Of a DNA stretch of 64,000 nt, positions 49,113 to 59,200 are shown piece after piece. The notes under the pieces are model-generated. The model saw nothing but the letters and a program-made list of their open reading frames with translations. It was not told the origin of the DNA and ran no database searches. Within the stretch, counting starts at the first letter, position 1, and every line of letters begins with the position of its first letter. The DNA is from Tunturiibacter gelidiferens (GTDB lineage: Bacteria; Acidobacteriota; Terriglobia; Terriglobales; Acidobacteriaceae). The stretch covers positions 2,728,001 through 2,792,000 of the forward strand of contig NZ_JACCCV010000001.1 in NCBI RefSeq assembly GCF_013410115.1. Reading direction: 5' to 3'. The position numbers and the translations under genes are program-made.

Positions 49113-52100
49113 TTAGTGGCGGGCGGTGACGACGAGGTTGAGGGTTACGGTCTGGCTGAGTTCGACGCCGGTGGTGGAGGTGGCGGTGACTTGATATTGG
49201 TAGGTGCCGGGTGGGGTGAAGCGGAGGTTGGGGTCGGTGGCGCCGCTGCCGCAGCCGGAGAGCCAGAGAGCGGGCAGGGTGAGGAGGATGGCGAATAAGA
49301 GCAGGCGGATGGGGTGGGATTTTTGCGGGCTGCGGGATGTTGATTTCCAGAAGAAGAGGAGCGAGAGAGGGAGGAGGCAGAGCAGGGTGCGGTTGCGCGT
49401 GTTGTGAGTGTCTTGGGAGGTAGTGGGTGGGACGGACTCGGCTACGGTGTTGAGGTTGGCGATGGAGTTTTGTGCGCCGCTGTTGAGGGCGATGCTGGAG
49501 GGCAGGAGAGAGCAGGTGGCGTAGGCGCCGGGGTTGATGGGGGTGCAGTTGAGGATGACGGTGCCGGAGAAGCCGGACTGCGGGGTGAGCTGGAGGGTGT
49601 AGTCGGCGGCCTGCTCGCTGGGGATGGTGAGGGTGGCGGAGGAGCCTCCGTTGACGGTGAGGGTGAAGGTGCCGCCGGAGACGCCGGTTCCGGTGAGGGG
49701 GATGTTGAGGTTCTGGAGGCCGGTGTTGGGGTCGGTGGAGGTGATGGTGCCGTTGCGCGGGCCGAGGGCGGTGGGCGCGAAGGTGACGGTGATCTGGCAG
49801 CTGTTGCCGGGGGTGAGCGTGGTAGAGGTGCAGGGGACGGTGATGTTGTAGTCGCCGGTGATGGTGAGGGCGAGGTTGGTGATGGGGGCGGTGCCGGTGT
49901 TGGTGAGGGTGATGGTCTGGGCGGCGGAGGCTCCGAGGGCGATGCTGCCGAAGTTGAGGGTGGAGGGGGTGGTTTGGAGGTGAGATTGGATGCCGGTGCC
50001 GGTGACGGGGTATTCGATGGGCAGGGTCGAGGCGGAGGAGCGGATGGAAAGTAATCCGTTGATGGTCGCTGCGGTGGTGGGGGTGAAGGTGACTTGCTCG
50101 GTGCAACTGGTGGAGGGGGCGAGAGTGTTGCCTTCGGTGGGGCAGTCGCCAGTGGCGGTGTAGGGGCCGACGGCGAAGATTGTCTGGATGGCGATGGGCG
50201 CCGTGGTGATGTTGGTGATCTGGACGGGGAGGGTGGCGGTGGTGCCGACCTGGACGCTGCCGAAGTTGAGGGTGAAGGGGGAGAAGTCGAGCGGGGAAGG
50301 GTTGGCGACGCCGAAGAGCGAGATGAACTCGAGTGCGGTGCTGGAGTCGGAGGTGATCTCGAGTGCGGAGATGCGGTTGGAGATGGAGTTGGGGAAGTTG
50401 GGTTGCGGGGTGAAGCTGATGTTGATGACGCAGCTGGCGGAGGGGACGAGGGCGCCGAGGCAGTTGGTTTGAACGGTGAAGTCGGGGGTCGATAGGATGC
50501 GGGTGATTTGGATGGTGGTGGTGCCGGTGTTGGAGAGGGTGACGGATTGGGTGTCGCTTTGGTCGCCTACCTGGGTGGCGGGGAAGGTGAGGGAGCTTTG
50601 GGAGAGAGCGTAGGAGACTAAGGGGGCGGTGTTGGAGGGGGCGGCGACGGTGATGGGGGCGGCTCGGCCGGTGAGGGTGAGGAGGTCGGGGCCGGTGAGG
50701 GCGTCGCTTTCGATGATGAGGGTGCCGGAGTCGGGTGTGGCGGGGCCGGGGGTGGTGCTGGTCTGGTTGATGGGGGTGTAGGTGAGGGTCGCGGTGCAGC
50801 TTTGGTTGGCGGCGAGGGTGTTGCCGCAGTTGGTGGCGGTGATGAGGAAGGGCCACTGGCTGGTGAGGCGGCGGATGGTGAGGGTGGTGGTGCCGGTGTT
50901 GGTGAGGGTTACGGTCTGCGTGGCGCTTTGGCCGGAGCTGACCTGGCCGAAGTCGAGGACGGTTTGGCCGGGAATGATGTTGCCGGTGATGGTGAGGGTG
51001 GCGGCGCCGATGCCGAAGCCCTCGACAAAGCCGAGGCCGTTGAGGGTGGCGGAGCCGTCGGTGGGGGTGGCCTGGGCGAAGAGGGTGCCGGTGATGTCGC
51101 CATTGGTGAGGGGGAGGAAGGTGACGTTGAAGTTGCAGGAGGCGTTGGGGGCGAGGGCGGCGCAGGCGGGCCCGTTGAGGACGAACTGGCGAGGGAGGGC
51201 GATGTTGAGGGCGAGAGATTTGGCGGTGAGGTTGGTGATGGTGAACTGGCGGGTTCCGCCGAGGGTGCTGGTGGGGGCGGAGCCGTAGTTGGCCTGGTTG
51301 GGGAGGATCTGGAGGCCTGCGCTCTCGGTGGTGTAGGCGCCGGAGAGCGGGACGGTGTAGGTGGTGGGGCCGGTGGCGGAGCTGGTGACAGGGATTTGGA
51401 GGGCGTCGGTGACGGTGGCGGTGGTGGGGATGAAGTTGACTGTGATGCTGCAGGCTGCGGCGGGGGCAAGGGTCGTGCAGTTGTTGGTGGAGGAGAAGCT
51501 GGCGGTGGTGTTGGTGGGGGTTCCGATCTGGAGGACGGCGGTGCCGGTGTTGGTGAGGATGATGTTTTGTTGCGTGGCGGTGGGGCCGGGGACGTTGTTG
51601 AAGGTGAGGGCGGTGGGGTTGAGGGACAGGCCGGGGTCAGGGGCGGCGAAGCCAGTGAGGGTGGCGGTGATGGGGCCGGTGGAGGCCTGAAGGGTGAGGG
51701 TGCCGGTGCGGGAGCCGGTCGTGGTGGGGGCGAAGGCGACGTTGAAGAAGCAGGAGGCGTTGGGGGCGAGAGGGCCGTTGCAGGCGGAGCCGCCGGTGGG
51801 GGCGGTGCTGACGGCGAAGTCGCCGGTGAGGGTGGGGGCGGTGAGGGTGACGGGGTTGGTGGTCAAGTTGGTGAGGGTGAAGAGTGTGGGGGCGGTGGTG
51901 CTGTTGACGGGGACGGTGCCGAAGTCCTGCGTTGTGGGGCTGAGGATGAGGCCGGAGAGGGCTATGCCGGTTCCGGTGAGCGTGAGGGGCGATGGGGTAC
52001 CGGAAGAGGAGGAGGTAAGGGTGAGAGAGGCGGTTTGGGCGCCGGGTGTGGAGGGGGTGAACTGCACTCCGAGCCAGCAGTTGGTGCAGGAGCCGGTAAA

Positions 52101-55076
52101 GGTGGAGACGAAGGCGGAGGTGGGTGGCTGGCCGTGGCCGAAGCCGATGTCTTCGATGAGGATGGTTTTGAAGTCCGGGGCGGAGGTGGTGGCAGTGAGG
52201 GTGCTGAAGGGGGAGGTGATCTTGTACCACTGCACATCGGGCTGGCCGACGAGGACGCTTCCGAAGGCAAGGGTGTTGTTGGGGGCGGTGACGATGGGGG
52301 AGCCGGTGCCGCTGAGGGTGACGTACGCGGGAGTAGAGTTTCCGGCCGTGACGGAGAGGAGGCCCTGACGGGTGCCGGGTTGTGACGGAGCGAAGGTGAG
52401 CACGACGGTGCAGGTCGCGTTGCCGGCGAGGGTGGCGGGGCAGTCGGTGGCGTCGGTGAAGTCGCCGGTGAGGGTGAGGGCGAGGGGGAAGGCGACGGGG
52501 CCGATGTTGCCGATGGTGACGGTCTGGGTGGTCGAGGAGGTGCTGGTGACGAGGACCGCGTTGGGAAAGCTGATGGTGGCGGGGGTGACGGTGAGGTTGG
52601 GGTTGGCGGATTGGCCGATGCCGGTGGGTTGGGGTTTGGTGGTGCCGGTGATGAGGACGGTGAGGCCTTCGTCGAGGGTGAGGGTGGTGGAGTCGGCTGA
52701 GGGGGCGACGGGGGATTGGTAGTCGATCTCGAGCTGGCAGACGGTGTGGGGGTTGAGCGTGGTGGGGCAGAGGTCGGTGAGGGTGAAGGGAGCCTGCAGG
52801 GTGACGGGGGTGTGGGTGACGGCGTTGGCGGAGTTGTTCGAGAGATAGAGGTAGCGGGGGAGGCGTGGGCTGGCGTTGCCTGCGGTTCCGAATTGGGTGC
52901 CGAAGTCGATCTCGGTGGCGGAGAGGTTGAGGTCGGTGGGTTGGGTGTAGGCGGTGAGGAGGACCGCGTCGGTGCCGATGATGCGATAGGCCGTGACGAA
53001 GCTGCCGGTCGCCGTGGCCGGGGCGGTAAGGGCAAGGGTGAGGTGACAGACTCCGCCTGGAGGAAGGACGTCGTCGCCGGGAGTGGTGGAGGCCGGACAG
53101 TCAGTGGATTGCACGCTGAAGTCGTACTGCGGGGGAACGGGTTGCAGGGTGGCGTCGCCTGCGTAGAAGGTCTGGGGGAGCTGGCTGAGATTGCTGATGG
53201 TGATGGTTCGTGTGGTGGCAGGACTGGTGGCGGTTTGAATGCCGAAGTCCAGCTCTTTGGGAGAGACGACAATGGGGTTGGGGGAGGAAGCTGTGGCGGG
53301 AAGATTCACGGTCTGCGTGATGGCGTTGGATGCTTGCGCGGTGACGGTACCGGGATTGCTGCTGGTGCTGGTGAGGGCGATGCTGCAGCCTGCGCCGGGG
53401 GCTAGGGTGGTGGGGCAGTCGCTGGCTAGGGTGAAGTTGGTGGCGGTGAGCTGGAGGTTGGTGGCGGCGATGCTGCCGAGGTTACGCAGGGTGAGGTTGG
53501 GGGCGTCGTCGGTGGAGAGGGCAAGGCTGGGGGCGGCGGTGTTGGGGTTTAGTTTTGCGAGGTAGGCGGCGGATCCGGCGCAGAGGCTGCCGGTGCAGGA
53601 GGCAGCGGGGAGTGCGGCGGAGCGCAGGGTCGATGGGAGAGCAGAGGTGGGAGTGTTGGTGAGCGGGAGATCGTAGGTTTCGGTGGCGAGCAGGCTTGCG
53701 CTGGCGGTGGGAGATGCGCTGCCGGCGAAGGTGGGTTGGCCGAGGGAGTCGACGGTGAGGCCGGTGAGTGTGACGGGTGCGCTGGCGAAGGGGAGGTTGG
53801 TGGTGGGAAGGCCGCCGAGGCGGATGGTCTGGTCGATTGTGTTCTGCTGAGTCACGCGGAGGGCGTAGCTGTTGCCGATGTTGGAGAGCGCGGTGAGAGG
53901 GAGCAGCCATGCGGGGTTGGCTGTGAGTTCGCCGGTAAGGGTGCCTGCGACCCATGCGGCGCCGGAGGGTCCGGGTGCGACGGAGGATTGTGTGCCGGGT
54001 GCGAGGAGGTCGGAGGTGAGGAGGGTGCTGCCGTCGAGGGAGAGGCGGAGGAGGGTCTGATAGTTGGTGTTGACCAGCGGGGAGGAGACGGTTGCGATGG
54101 GGAACTGGCCGGGGGCGATGGAGCCGGTGAGGAGGAGAGTCTGGGTGGCGGGGTCTTGCGGCGAAGGAGCGATGACGAGCGAGGAGATGCCCGGGCCGGG
54201 GATGAAGGTGGAGAAGACGATGCCGTCGCCTGCGGGGGTGAGTTTGGTGAGGAAGCCGGAGGTGGCGGTGAGGAGGTCGGGGATGATGGCAGAGAGGGTT
54301 GGGTAGCCGCTGGAGGTGGTATAGCCGGCGATGTAGGCGTTGTCGGATGTGTCGGCGGCGATGGCGGCGGGGGCGGTGTTGCCGTTTTGGCCGCTGAGGT
54401 AGGTGGCGAAGAGGAGTGTGGTTCCGGTGGTGTTGAATTTTTCTACGAAGCCGTTTTGCAGAGAGCCGGAGGCGGGGGACTGGATGATGCCGGAGGGGGT
54501 GACGGGGAGCGCGGAGCTGAAGATGCTGCCGGTGAGGAAGACGGCGTCGGCTGTGGCAGCGATGGCGGAGGCGGCGGTGCGCGGGCTTCCGGCGTAGGTG
54601 ACGAAGAGCGCATTCAAGTTCTGATCGAATTTGCCGATGTACGAATTAATAGACGTATCCGCCGCGTTGGGAAAGGCTGCGCCGGCGGTTGTGTAGAGGT
54701 TGCCGGAGGTTGTGGTCCCGGTGATGTAGAGGTTGCCTGCGGGGTCAAGCGTCATGGCCAGGCCGATGTCGCCGCTGGAGCCTAGATGAGTTTGTGCGAG
54801 GATGTTGGTCGCGGTCGGATCGGTTTTGAGGAGGCGGATGCCGTCGCCCTGGTCGAGCAGGAGGTAGAGGTTGCCGGCGGAGTCAGATTGGATGGCGTTG
54901 AACTGCGCGTGGTGCGAGTTTGCGGGATCGGGGTTCGATGAGCCAAGCAGCCCGGCGAAGAGTAGCTGCTGCGGGCCAGTGGCCTGTGCGGCCAGGGGCA
55001 GGGAGGCGACAAGGAGGAGAGCGGTGACGCCGCAGAGACCGGCAAGTACACGTCGGAGAGAGAGCGGTGTCTTCAT
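49113..55076 (-). CDS. Giant choice-of-anchor-D (ASH repeat) surface protein
   Basis: This 1987-residue exported protein has a signal peptide (LAGLCGVTALLLVASLPLAAQA), an N-terminal beta-propeller-like region of SBBP type (about 40-500; repeated SAGNLYLLLD, AGNLYITGTT, SDNAYIAGYT) and then about a dozen Ig-like ASH/choice-of-anchor-D repeats of about 100 residues with the pattern LNFGSVxVG...QTVTLTNTGTxxL...C..LAPxxSCxIxVTFxP. Near the C-terminus there are two hydrophobic stretches, one ending LSGCGSG, before a last beta domain. It is probably cell-surface attached; function unknown. Composition is rich in Thr, Ala and Ser. Confidence 0.9.
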   Translation of the reverse strand: MKTPLSLRRVLAGLCGVTALLLVASLPLAAQATGPQQLLFAGLLGSSNPDPANSHHAQFNAIQSDSAGNLYLLLDQGDGIRLLKTDPTATNILAQTHLGSSGDIGLAMTLDPAGNLYITGTTTSGNLYTTAGAAFPNAADTSINSYIGKFDQNLNALFVTYAGSPRTAASAIAATADAVFLTGSIFSSALPVTPSGIIQSPASGSLQNGFVEKFNTTGTTLLFATYLSGQNGNTAPAAIAADTSDNAYIAGYTTSSGYPTLSAIIPDLLTATSGFLTKLTPAGDGIVFSTFIPGPGISSLVIAPSPQDPATQTLLLTGSIAPGQFPIATVSSPLVNTNYQTLLRLSLDGSTLLTSDLLAPGTQSSVAPGPSGAAWVAGTLTGELTANPAWLLPLTALSNIGNSYALRVTQQNTIDQTIRLGGLPTTNLPFASAPVTLTGLTVDSLGQPTFAGSASPTASASLLATETYDLPLTNTPTSALPSTLRSAALPAASCTGSLCAGSAAYLAKLNPNTAAPSLALSTDDAPNLTLRNLGSIAATNLQLTATNFTLASDCPTTLAPGAGCSIALTSTSSNPGTVTAQASNAITQTVNLPATASSPNPIVVSPKELDFGIQTATSPATTRTITISNLSQLPQTFYAGDATLQPVPPQYDFSVQSTDCPASTTPGDDVLPPGGVCHLTLALTAPATATGSFVTAYRIIGTDAVLLTAYTQPTDLNLSATEIDFGTQFGTAGNASPRLPRYLYLSNNSANAVTHTPVTLQAPFTLTDLCPTTLNPHTVCQLEIDYQSPVAPSADSTTLTLDEGLTVLITGTTKPQPTGIGQSANPNLTVTPATISFPNAVLVTSTSSTTQTVTIGNIGPVAFPLALTLTGDFTDATDCPATLAGNATCTVVLTFAPSQPGTRQGLLSVTAGNSTPAYVTLSGTGSPIVTAPNNTLAFGSVLVGQPDVQWYKITSPFSTLTATTSAPDFKTILIEDIGFGHGQPPTSAFVSTFTGSCTNCWLGVQFTPSTPGAQTASLTLTSSSSGTPSPLTLTGTGIALSGLILSPTTQDFGTVPVNSTTAPTLFTLTNLTTNPVTLTAPTLTGDFAVSTAPTGGSACNGPLAPNASCFFNVAFAPTTTGSRTGTLTLQASTGPITATLTGFAAPDPGLSLNPTALTFNNVPGPTATQQNIILTNTGTAVLQIGTPTNTTASFSSTNNCTTLAPAAACSITVNFIPTTATVTDALQIPVTSSATGPTTYTVPLSGAYTTESAGLQILPNQANYGSAPTSTLGGTRQFTITNLTAKSLALNIALPRQFVLNGPACAALAPNASCNFNVTFLPLTNGDITGTLFAQATPTDGSATLNGLGFVEGFGIGAATLTITGNIIPGQTVLDFGQVSSGQSATQTVTLTNTGTTTLTIRRLTSQWPFLITATNCGNTLAANQSCTATLTYTPINQTSTTPGPATPDSGTLIIESDALTGPDLLTLTGRAAPITVAAPSNTAPLVSYALSQSSLTFPATQVGDQSDTQSVTLSNTGTTTIQITRILSTPDFTVQTNCLGALVPSASCVINISFTPQPNFPNSISNRISALEITSDSSTALEFISLFGVANPSPLDFSPFTLNFGSVQVGTTATLPVQITNITTAPIAIQTIFAVGPYTATGDCPTEGNTLAPSTSCTEQVTFTPTTAATINGLLSIRSSASTLPIEYPVTGTGIQSHLQTTPSTLNFGSIALGASAAQTITLTNTGTAPITNLALTITGDYNITVPCTSTTLTPGNSCQITVTFAPTALGPRNGTITSTDPNTGLQNLNIPLTGTGVSGGTFTLTVNGGSSATLTIPSEQAADYTLQLTPQSGFSGTVILNCTPINPGAYATCSLLPSSIALNSGAQNSIANLNTVAESVPPTTSQDTHNTRNRTLLCLLPLSLLFFWKSTSRSPQKSHPIRLLLFAILLTLPALWLSGCGSGATDPNLRFTPPGTYQYQVTATSTTGVELSQTVTLNLVVTARH

Positions 55077-55179
55077 GTTTTGTTAGCTGCGGGCGGTACG
55101 CTGGTGCAGCCTGACCTTAAATATTCCTTGTGGCGGAACTGTTGTGATGGAGGAATTTATCGAAGACGTTACGGAAGTA

Positions 55180-55842
55180 CTATAGCTTCCCGTTTTGGGA
55201 GTCCGTATGCCGCTCAAGTTGTAGGAGGTAGTTGAGTCCGCGGGCGCGCATCTCCTGCTCGAATGCGGGGTGTGTGGAGTACTGGATGGCCTGCATGCCG
55301 GTGGCGATAGCAGCGGCGATGTTCTCTGATTTGTCGTCGATGAAGAGGATATTTTCGGGCTGGGTCTGGAGGCCCTCGGCGGCGTGCTGGTAGATTTCGG
55401 GCTCGGGCTTTGCGCGATTGACGGCGTGGGACCAGGTGTGGTGGTCGAAGGATTCGATCCATGCGTGGCGGGCGCGGAGGCCGGTCTCCATGGCGTCGGG
55501 CATGTTGGAGAGGATGCCGGTGCGGATGCCGGCGCGCTGGAGTTGGTCGACCCAGTCGAGCATAGGCGGATTGAGGGTGGACCAGAGGTCGGTGTCGGCG
55601 GCGATGAGTTGGGCGAGTTGCGTGGGCGTGATGACGATGCCAGCGCCTGCGGCGGCTTTGTGCCAGAAGGATTCGGCGTTGAGATCGCCGCGGTCGTAGG
55701 CGTGGCGGTGAGCCCAGTACTCGCGGTGGAGCACCTCTTCACTGAGGCCAGTGATGGTGCGCAGGCGGGTCCAGGCATTGGGATCAGGCTCGCCGGAGAG
55801 GACCATGCCGTAGTCGAAGAGGATTGCTTTTACTAATGCCAT
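55180..55842 (-). CDS. HAD family phosphatase
   Basis: This 220-residue hydrolase has the HAD motif I FDYGMVLSG (the nucleophile Asp followed by Tyr-Gly, where most HADs have DxD), motif II in LSNMPD, motif III Lys in NRAKPEPEIY and motif IV FIDDKSEN. The cap is helical (subfamily I). Replacement of the second motif-I Asp by Gly is seen in some YihX-like members and may alter the activity. It should act on a small phosphorylated metabolite. ATG 55842 is chosen because the sequence before it is not conserved-looking. It is divergent from the TonB-dependent receptor gene. Confidence 0.88.
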   Translation of the reverse strand: MALVKAILFDYGMVLSGEPDPNAWTRLRTITGLSEEVLHREYWAHRHAYDRGDLNAESFWHKAAAGAGIVITPTQLAQLIAADTDLWSTLNPPMLDWVDQLQRAGIRTGILSNMPDAMETGLRARHAWIESFDHHTWSHAVNRAKPEPEIYQHAAEGLQTQPENILFIDDKSENIAAAIATGMQAIQYSTHPAFEQEMRARGLNYLLQLERHTDSQNGKL

Positions 55843-56218
55843 GAGAGGCCATTGTAAGGCAGTGGTTTGAACATCGGCACATCCGCCTGGTGATGGGATG
55901 GGAGGATGAGGTTGAAGTGGTAGGGCCATTTGGAGCGTCCGAGAGATCTCTTCGAGCGTGTTCGGAGCGCGTGATTTCGATAGGAAATAGGTGTCTATAC
56001 AGAATAAAGATGGACTTCAAACAAATGTCTTGACAGTGCTTCTTGCTATGCGGTCTTATAACTGAGTTTCAAACGTATAAGCTCGATCGCCCAAGGGATA
56101 GCGCTTCTTGCGAGCCGCCTTGCAGAACCAGGGAGGTGGTCTTGGGAAGTAGGAAAACCGCCCTCGAGAGCTGGCCATACACAAAGACAGACGCCGTATT
56201 TTTTAGGAGAGCCGTTCC
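55843..56218. other. Intergenic region with divergent promoters
   Basis: About 375 bases separate the HAD gene (minus) and the receptor gene (plus). A promoter-like pair is visible at 56030-56062 in front of the receptor gene. Otherwise no gene or repeat of the window's families was seen. Confidence 0.5.
56030..56062 (+). promoter_or_regulatory. Candidate sigma-70-type promoter of the receptor gene
   Basis: A perfect TTGACA (56030-56035) is followed, after about 19-21 bases, by CTTATAAC (TATAAC at 56057-56062). The spacing is longer than the usual 17, so this is tentative. It is about 155 bases before the receptor start. Confidence 0.35.
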
Positions 56219-59200
56219 ATGAAAAGCAGAGTGTTGCAAAAGAGTTCGCTCTTCGCACTATTGATCGCGACTATCCTGGCTGGATTTACCGGGCCGAATG
56301 CTTCCGCACAACTGAGTACTGCGACGATGTTTGGTATTGTCACAGATTCGACGGGGGCGATCGTTCCCGATGCCACGGTTACGTTGACTCAGACGCAGAC
56401 GAACTTCGTTCGCGTTACGAAGACCAATGACCAGGGCCAGTACCGCGCTGAGTTTCTACCGGTGGGACAATATACGGCCAAGGTGAGCGCAAGCGGATTC
56501 AAGGAGATTGTCCAGAACGGCATTGTCTTGACGGCGACGCAGCAGGCCGCGGTGAACTACGCGCTTGATATTGGCGGCGAGAGCACGATTGTGGAGGTGA
56601 CCACGGAGATTCCACTGGTGAATGTTGGGAACTCGGTGCTTGGACGCACGGTTGATAACCGTGAGGTCGACAATCTGCCGATTGTAGGGCGCAACGTTTA
56701 TCAACTGCTTAGCCTGACTCCAGGAATTCAGAACAGCCAGACGGAGAATACGATCGGCTTTCCCGGACAGCACGTGATTATCAATGGCTCTTCTGACAAT
56801 ATGGTCGGGCAGGTTACGTATTATCTCGACGGCGGCCTGAATATGACCGGGGTGCGTAATACCGGCAACGTTCTGCCGAATCCGGATGCGATCGATCAGT
56901 TTGCGGTACAGACGAGCAACTTCAGCGCGGAGTATGGGCGCACGGGTGCGGGCGTGGTTTCGGTACTGACGAAGTCGGGGACGAATCAGGTACATGGTTC
57001 GGTCTTCGAATTTCATCAGGAGACGAACTTCAACTCTAACGCGTGGCTGCAGACGACGAGGACGCCGCTGCACATCAATCGCTTTGGCGCTACTCTGGGC
57101 GGCCCGATCATCAAGGACAAGACGTTCTTGTTTGGCAGCTATGCCGGGTTGAGACAGGTTAGTCCGATTGAATTCAATACGGTTGTACCTGATGCTCTCC
57201 AGCGAGCCGGCAACTTCTCTGAGAACCTTCCTACGTCCACGACGATCGCGAAGGGGCTGGGTGCGTGTGCGACGGCACTGTCGGCCGCGGATAAATCGGT
57301 TACGGCTTATGGCGGAAGGTTTATCGTCTGCGACCCCGTGACGCATCAGCCTGTACCGGGCAATCGTCTCGATCTGGACCCGAACTATCATCCTGATCCC
57401 GTTGCTGCGGCGGTGCTGGCGAAGAATGTTCCGCTGCCTACGCCAGGTAGGACAGACAACAGGTTTATCGGAAATGAAGGGCTGCCGAATCAGACGGATG
57501 AGTTTCTGATCAAAGGCGATCAGCAGCTGACTGCGGCGCATCGATTGACGCTCGACTACTTTCAATCGAATGGAGCGCAGAGCAACCTTCCTTCGGGATC
57601 GAACCTGCCTGGATGGGCGGTGAACAATTATGTGTACAGACAGCAGACGGCTAATGTGAGCAATGTCTGGACGGTTTCGGCGCGGTCGGTGAACCAGGTG
57701 TGGCTGAGCTATACGCGGATGAATGCCGGCCGTGACAGCACGCCGGGAACTTCGCTGGCGGCTTATGGGTCGGACCTGAATGTGCAGGGGACGGCTTCGT
57801 TGCCGGATATCAGCGTGGCTAACTTCTTCCATCTTGCCAATGCGATCAGCGGCCCGGTTGCCGGGGATAACGTGTACGGGTTGCGGGACGTCTTCAATAC
57901 CACTCGCGGAAAGCACTCGATCTTTGTGGGCGCCGAGATTTATCTGGAGAAGGACCGGCTTGAGACGCTGCTGAATAACTATGGCACCTTCAGCTTCGCA
58001 AACTCTACGGTTCCAAATACGGCATCCGGGCAGGCTACTTATGTGAAGACTGGAGCGGCGATAGCTGATTTTCTGATCGGTCACCCGAATACGATGGGTC
58101 AGGATTCGCCGGACGATGCGAATGCGAATTATTGGAACTATGGGTTCTTCGGGCAGGACGATTGGCGTATCACCCCGAAGCTGATACTCAATCTTGGGTT
58201 GCGCTATGACGTGCAGACGGCTCCTACCGATACGCAGCGTCGGTATGCCGTCTTCAAACCTGGTGTGCAATCTACCGTTTCGCCGAATGCGATTCTAGGG
58301 CAGTTGTTTCCTGGAGATCCAGGAGTACCGCAAGGCGGTGTCGATACGAACTACAACCACGTTTCGCCGCGTGTTGGTTTTGCGTTTGACCCGTATCGTG
58401 ACGGCAAGACCGTCTTCCATGGCGGCGCTGGATTGTTCTTCGACACTATCGGCGGAAACGAGTGGATGCTTTCGCAGAACTTTCAGCCGTTCGCGGTGAG
58501 AGAGACAGCGGCGTTCAGTCATGTAACCAGCTTGCAGAATATCTACTCGACCGACTGCCAGGACTTCCAGGGTTGCACTTCGCCGTTTCCATACCTCTAC
58601 GACAAGGTGAATCCACGGTACGTGTCTCCTGCGTCGCTGGTGTTCCTGCAGCAGGGGATGCGTTGGCCTTACAACGTCCAGGCCAACTTTGGGGTGCAGC
58701 AGCAGTTCACCAAGGATCTTGCTGTCAGCATCAACTACGTAGGAGCTTTCAGCCGGAAGCTGCCTCTGTACATCGATGCGAATGCGCCGATCTACAACAC
58801 TGCGAATCCCGCGATGAACACGGCGACTAACTACAATTGTCGCCGTCCTTTCGACGCCCTTCCGTTCGGGAAGGGAACATCCTGCGCGAATCCTGCGGTG
58901 GGCTCGAAGTACATCAGTAATGCGTATGTGATCGAGGACGGACAAAACACAAACTACCATGGCCTTCAGGTCACGGTGGAGAAACGTCTGAGCCAGCACA
59001 TCAGCGTTAATGGTTTTTATGTGTTCAGCAAGGCATTGTCGAGTGCGTCGCTTCAGACGACGGGCAACATTGGGAACAGTGGCGCGACCGAGCCTGAGGA
59101 TTACTACAATCTTGGTCTTGAAAGACAGCGCACGGACAGCGACCAGCGCCATCAAGCGGTGATTGCTGCTGTGTGGAAGCCGGATTACTTTGGCAAATCC

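Noticed and set aside
48841-50856. Long open frame on the minus strand, His/Pro/Arg-rich, overlapping the giant ASH protein gene in another frame
   Set aside because: Composition is an artefact of GC-rich repeated Thr/Ser codons in the true frame; no domain, and it runs through the end of the real gene.
56456-58270. 604-codon open frame antisense to the TonB-dependent receptor
   Set aside because: It mirrors a well-supported receptor gene; no motif or start site of its own.
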